Source: Acidobacteria bacterium UBA7540
Lineage (GTDB): Bacteria; Acidobacteriota; Terriglobia; UBA7540
Direction: 5' to 3'
Assembly: GCA_002478145.1 (NCBI GenBank)
Contig: DLMI01000178.1
Location: 10,881-66,389 of the forward strand
DNA: 55,509 nt
The notes beneath the pieces are model-generated. The model was not told the origin of the DNA and did no database searches. It saw nothing but the letters and a program-made list of their open reading frames with translations. Numbering within the stretch: the stretch's first letter is position 1; every line of letters begins with the position of its first letter. Positions 52,940 through 55,509 of the stretch are shown piece by piece. A program made the translations under genes and the position numbers.

Positions 52940-54988
52940 ATGGCGGACGCGCTGACCAAGGCGGGCCGATACGAGGTTGTGCGTGAGCTGGGACGCGGCT
53001 CTATGGGTGTTGTTTATCAGGGCTACGACCCTGTCATCGGTCGAACCGTTGCGATCAAGACCATGCTTACCGAAGGTCTTACTTCACAAGAATTCCAGGA
53101 GTTCAGGGCCCGGTTTCAGCGCGAGGCCCGAGCGGCCGGCGTGCTGAGCCACCCCAACATCGTCAACGTCTTCGATTACGGCGAAGACAGCGGCATCCTC
53201 TACTTGATCATGGAATACCTGGAAGGGAAATCGCTGGAGAAGCTGGTTGAGGGCCAGAATATCCTTCCGATCGAAACCATCATCCCGATCTACGACCAGG
53301 TTTGCAGCGCGCTGGACCACGCCCACCAACACAGCATCGTTCACCGAGATATCAAGCCTGCCAACATCATGATTCTCGATAACGGATTAGTGAAAGTGAC
53401 CGACTTCGGCATAGCCAAGATGATGTCCATGGGGATGACACAAGCCGGGCAAGTCCTGGGCACGCCCAATTACATGTCGCCGGAGCAGGTCAAGGGCCGC
53501 CAGATTGACGGCCGTTCCGATATCTTTTCTTTGGGCATCATCCTTTACGACCTGGTGACCGGCGAAATGCCCTTCGCCGGACAGAACATTACCACCGTCA
53601 TTTATAAGATCATTAACGAAAACCCGATTCCGCCTCGTGAACTGGATGCCACGATTCATCCGGGTCTAAGCTACGTGATTTGCAAAGCCCTGGCAAAGAG
53701 CCCCGACGAGCGCTACCAGACTTGCCGGGAACTGGCGTATGACCTGAAGAATTTCAAGTACGTGGGGGGACCGGCGGTGCCCTCCGCCACCGCCATCTTC
53801 AAGGTCCCGCCCCTGCCGAGCACAGACTTGGAGCGTGCGGCGGCGCCACCCGTTGAGATTTCAAGGCCGCCCGCCGCCCCGGCAGAACCGGCTCGGATAG
53901 CGCCTATTCAACAACCTTCCCCCGAGCAAGCGCCAGTACAGGTCATAGCGCCGACGCCGACCTACCAAAAACCGCGTACTTTGCCGATGGTTTGGGTCCT
54001 CATGACGCTGCTTGGCGTTGTAATCCTGGGAATCCTCGGGGGAGGAGGATACTTCTATCTCCATAAAGGGAAGCCACAGGTAGCCAACCCCCCGGTCGGG
54101 CAATTGCATGTTGAGTCGAATATTCCTGGGGCGCGGATTTCGGTCGATGGTCTGAGCGGGCCTAATTGGGTCACGCCGTGCACCATTCCCGATCTTTCGC
54201 CCGGTTCTCACCAAGTGCTGGTTACGAAAGAGGGCTACGATGATTACCAGCAAGAGGTAACCATCGAGGGCGGGAAGATTAACAGCGTCAACGCCAGCCT
54301 TCCTGCGCACGCGCCCGAACCGCCGAGCAATACCCTAGCGGAAAAACCTGCTGCGACCGGGGGGAAATCTTCCACGAAAGCGAGCGAGGCGCGTGGGGGG
54401 AGACCTCCCACGAAGGCGCGCGAGGCGCCTGGAGCAATTCCCCTTCTCTCTACCAGTGTCGCAGGACCTGGCGCGACTCCCCTTCCTTCTGCCAGTGGCG
54501 GAGGACTCGGCGCCACCTCCCTTCCCTCTGCCAGTGGCGGAGGGCCCAGCGCGACCCCCACGATGGGCCAATTGCTGGTCACGGCGGATGTTGCTGGGGC
54601 CAAGATTTCGGTAGATGGCAGCAGCCAACCTAATTGGGTCACCCCTTACTCGTCCACGATCACCCGCCCCGCCGGCACCCACCAAGTGGTCATTTCAAAA
54701 GAGGGGTACGGTGATTACCAGCAGTCCGTAACCATCGAAGGGGGGAAAACCACGACGATCAACGCCCAGCTTTCAGCGGCGAAGGGAGAAGTCGCTGTCA
54801 CGACCACGCCACCCGGCTTGGACGTGTTGATAGATGGGAAGTTGATAGGGCCCAGCCCGGTGCGGCTTACCGTGGTCGCCGGAAGCCACAAATATACGGT
54901 CAGGCGTCCGGGGTGGGAGCCTTATGAAGGCACCTTCACGGTGAGGAGTGGGGCGCTGGTGACGGTCAGGGTCAACATGGGTGGATAA
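52940..54988 (+). CDS. PknB-type serine/threonine kinase with PEGA domains
   Basis: A 682-residue membrane kinase. Kinase domain about 11-275: LGRGSMGVVYQG (glycine loop), VAIKTM (lysine), HRDIKPANIMIL (catalytic aspartate near 136), TDFGIAKM, and GTPNYMSPEQVKG. A proline-rich linker and one membrane helix (PMVWVLMTLLGVVILGILGG, about 348-374) lead to extracytoplasmic PEGA domains at about 386-455, 541-611 and 614-682. A 13-residue repeat (PGATPLPSASGGG type, about 497-542) separates PEGA one and two. PEGA domains are beta-sandwiches thought to contact the cell surface. The sequence ends at TAA 54986; a further PEGA domain lies beyond it as a relic. All catalytic residues are present. Confidence 0.94.
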   Translation: MADALTKAGRYEVVRELGRGSMGVVYQGYDPVIGRTVAIKTMLTEGLTSQEFQEFRARFQREARAAGVLSHPNIVNVFDYGEDSGILYLIMEYLEGKSLEKLVEGQNILPIETIIPIYDQVCSALDHAHQHSIVHRDIKPANIMILDNGLVKVTDFGIAKMMSMGMTQAGQVLGTPNYMSPEQVKGRQIDGRSDIFSLGIILYDLVTGEMPFAGQNITTVIYKIINENPIPPRELDATIHPGLSYVICKALAKSPDERYQTCRELAYDLKNFKYVGGPAVPSATAIFKVPPLPSTDLERAAAPPVEISRPPAAPAEPARIAPIQQPSPEQAPVQVIAPTPTYQKPRTLPMVWVLMTLLGVVILGILGGGGYFYLHKGKPQVANPPVGQLHVESNIPGARISVDGLSGPNWVTPCTIPDLSPGSHQVLVTKEGYDDYQQEVTIEGGKINSVNASLPAHAPEPPSNTLAEKPAATGGKSSTKASEARGGRPPTKAREAPGAIPLLSTSVAGPGATPLPSASGGGLGATSLPSASGGGPSATPTMGQLLVTADVAGAKISVDGSSQPNWVTPYSSTITRPAGTHQVVISKEGYGDYQQSVTIEGGKTTTINAQLSAAKGEVAVTTTPPGLDVLIDGKLIGPSPVRLTVVAGSHKYTVRRPGWEPYEGTFTVRSGALVTVRVNMGG

Positions 54989-55209
54989 GATGCGGCGCCG
55001 GGGATTGTTGCCGTGAAGACAATCCCCTCGGGTGCCACAGTCTTGGCAGACGGCAATGGGGTTGAAAGTCAAACGCCCACCTCGTTTAGCCTCCCCGCAG
55101 GGCAGCACACACTGGTCATTTCTCTTTCCGACTCAAGCCGGTACAACGGGTGATTGAAGTGAGGGCCGACGGAAACGTCGAGGTGGGTGTCGTCCTGCCC
55201 CGTCAATAG
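54989..55209 (+). pseudogene. Relic of a fourth PEGA domain after the kinase stop
   Basis: Reading on in the kinase frame after TAA gives DAAPGIVAVKTIPSGATVLA, then PTSFSLPAGQHTLVIS, a normal PEGA pattern. It stops at 55155. A one-base shift restores LKPVQRVIEVRADGNVEVGV and a terminal stop at 55207. So the domain has one in-frame stop and one frameshift, and the present kinase is a shortened version. Confidence 0.7.
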
Positions 55210-55255
55210 AGCTGGCGTCCGCTTTGAGCTGCTAGTTTTATCTCGGAGGTCCGGC

Positions 55256-55393
55256 ATGATGCGGCGCATGATGCTCGCTTTGTTCTTCATATTATGGGTG
55301 GTTACAAGCGCTTGGCCCAAGTTCAAGGTAGATGAACAGTATTCGACTTTATGCAAATGTGGTCTTCTTTCGCTTAGAACGTTAAAAGGGTAA
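55256..55393 (+). CDS. Small exported peptide or truncated gene
   Basis: A 45-residue frame with GGAGGT at 55245-55250 and a signal-like start (MMRRMMLALFFILWVVTSAW) followed by KFKVDEQYSTLCKCGLLSLR. Not recognised. It may be a small secreted protein or the 5' end of a gene broken by a frameshift near 55350-55400. The remaining bases to the window end show no further gene. Confidence 0.35.
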   Translation: MMRRMMLALFFILWVVTSAWPKFKVDEQYSTLCKCGLLSLRTLKG

Positions 55394-55509
55394 GGCGGGA
55401 GGGGACAAAAAGCCGCTCGTGCAACAAGGTTTTTTTGGAGGACCAGAAGAGAGCCCACCAACAAGGTTCTAAACGACAACTTCCAGACAGCAGCTTCGGA
55501 AACGGCAGA

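Overview
The window looks like a chromosomal segment of an uncultured or little-studied acidobacterium. This is an inference from gene content, not a search result. The pointers are a BlaI repressor followed by an M56 peptidase fused to a TonB C-terminal domain, DUF4139 and PD40/YVTN secreted propellers, a carboxypeptidase-regulatory-like secreted protein, an AroD-AroE fusion, a PEGA-domain serine/threonine kinase, moderately high GC, and intergenic DNA packed with palindromic repeats.

Layout. 0-3.2 kb is the 3' part of rpoC. 3.7-16.7 kb holds single genes and short operons of housekeeping or secreted type: a beta-lactamase-fold serine hydrolase, korAB (2-oxoacid:ferredoxin oxidoreductase), a rhodanese, a PD40 propeller, a Uma2 nuclease-like protein, a secreted M28/PDZ peptidase, an RlmI-like rRNA methyltransferase and queA. 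17-24.3 kb has blaI with M56-TonB under a palindromic operator, a DUF4139 protein, an NmrA-like oxidoreductase and a membrane protein. 24.7-31.6 kb is an acyl-CoA module: a thiolase-fold protein without its catalytic cysteine, a DUF35-SCP2 fusion, a two-subunit CoA-transferase-like pair and an acyl-CoA dehydrogenase. 31.6-34.0 kb is a graveyard of accessory genes: a REP-associated transposase remnant, a truncated DUF5131 gene, intact vapBC, parD with a truncated parE, and a second vapC split by a palindrome. 34.2-44.7 kb holds a PDZ-GAF-SpoIIE phosphatase, a Tat-exported GH1 glycosidase, trpE, the aroD-aroE fusion, an M20 peptidase and a NUDIX hydrolase. 44.9-55.5 kb has an MBL-fold hydrolase, a small GIY-YIG nuclease gene inside perfect inverted repeats, a YVTN propeller, DUF971 with mrp, an APC permease, a TPR protein, a cupin and the PEGA kinase.

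The most unusual content is the repeat landscape. At least four kinds can be told apart by eye: (1) elements that begin GTAG and/or end CTAC and carry one or two hairpins, as REP/REPIN elements do; (2) a tgtcattccgag...ctcggaatgaca family, one pair of which brackets the GIY-YIG gene as a 445-bp candidate mobile element; (3) degenerate tandem arrays with a strict 7-base period but a different consensus at each locus, one of which is the leader of trpE; (4) a 23-base motif found six times as two identically spaced triplets. Several repeats sit at gene breakpoints or beside broken nuclease or transposase genes (DUF5131, vapC, HNH, RAYT), so they appear to be active or recently active in shaping this chromosome.

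No tRNA, rRNA, CRISPR array or prophage was recognised. Start codons were chosen from Shine-Dalgarno sequences, signal peptides and family N termini. All coordinates of remnants are approximate.
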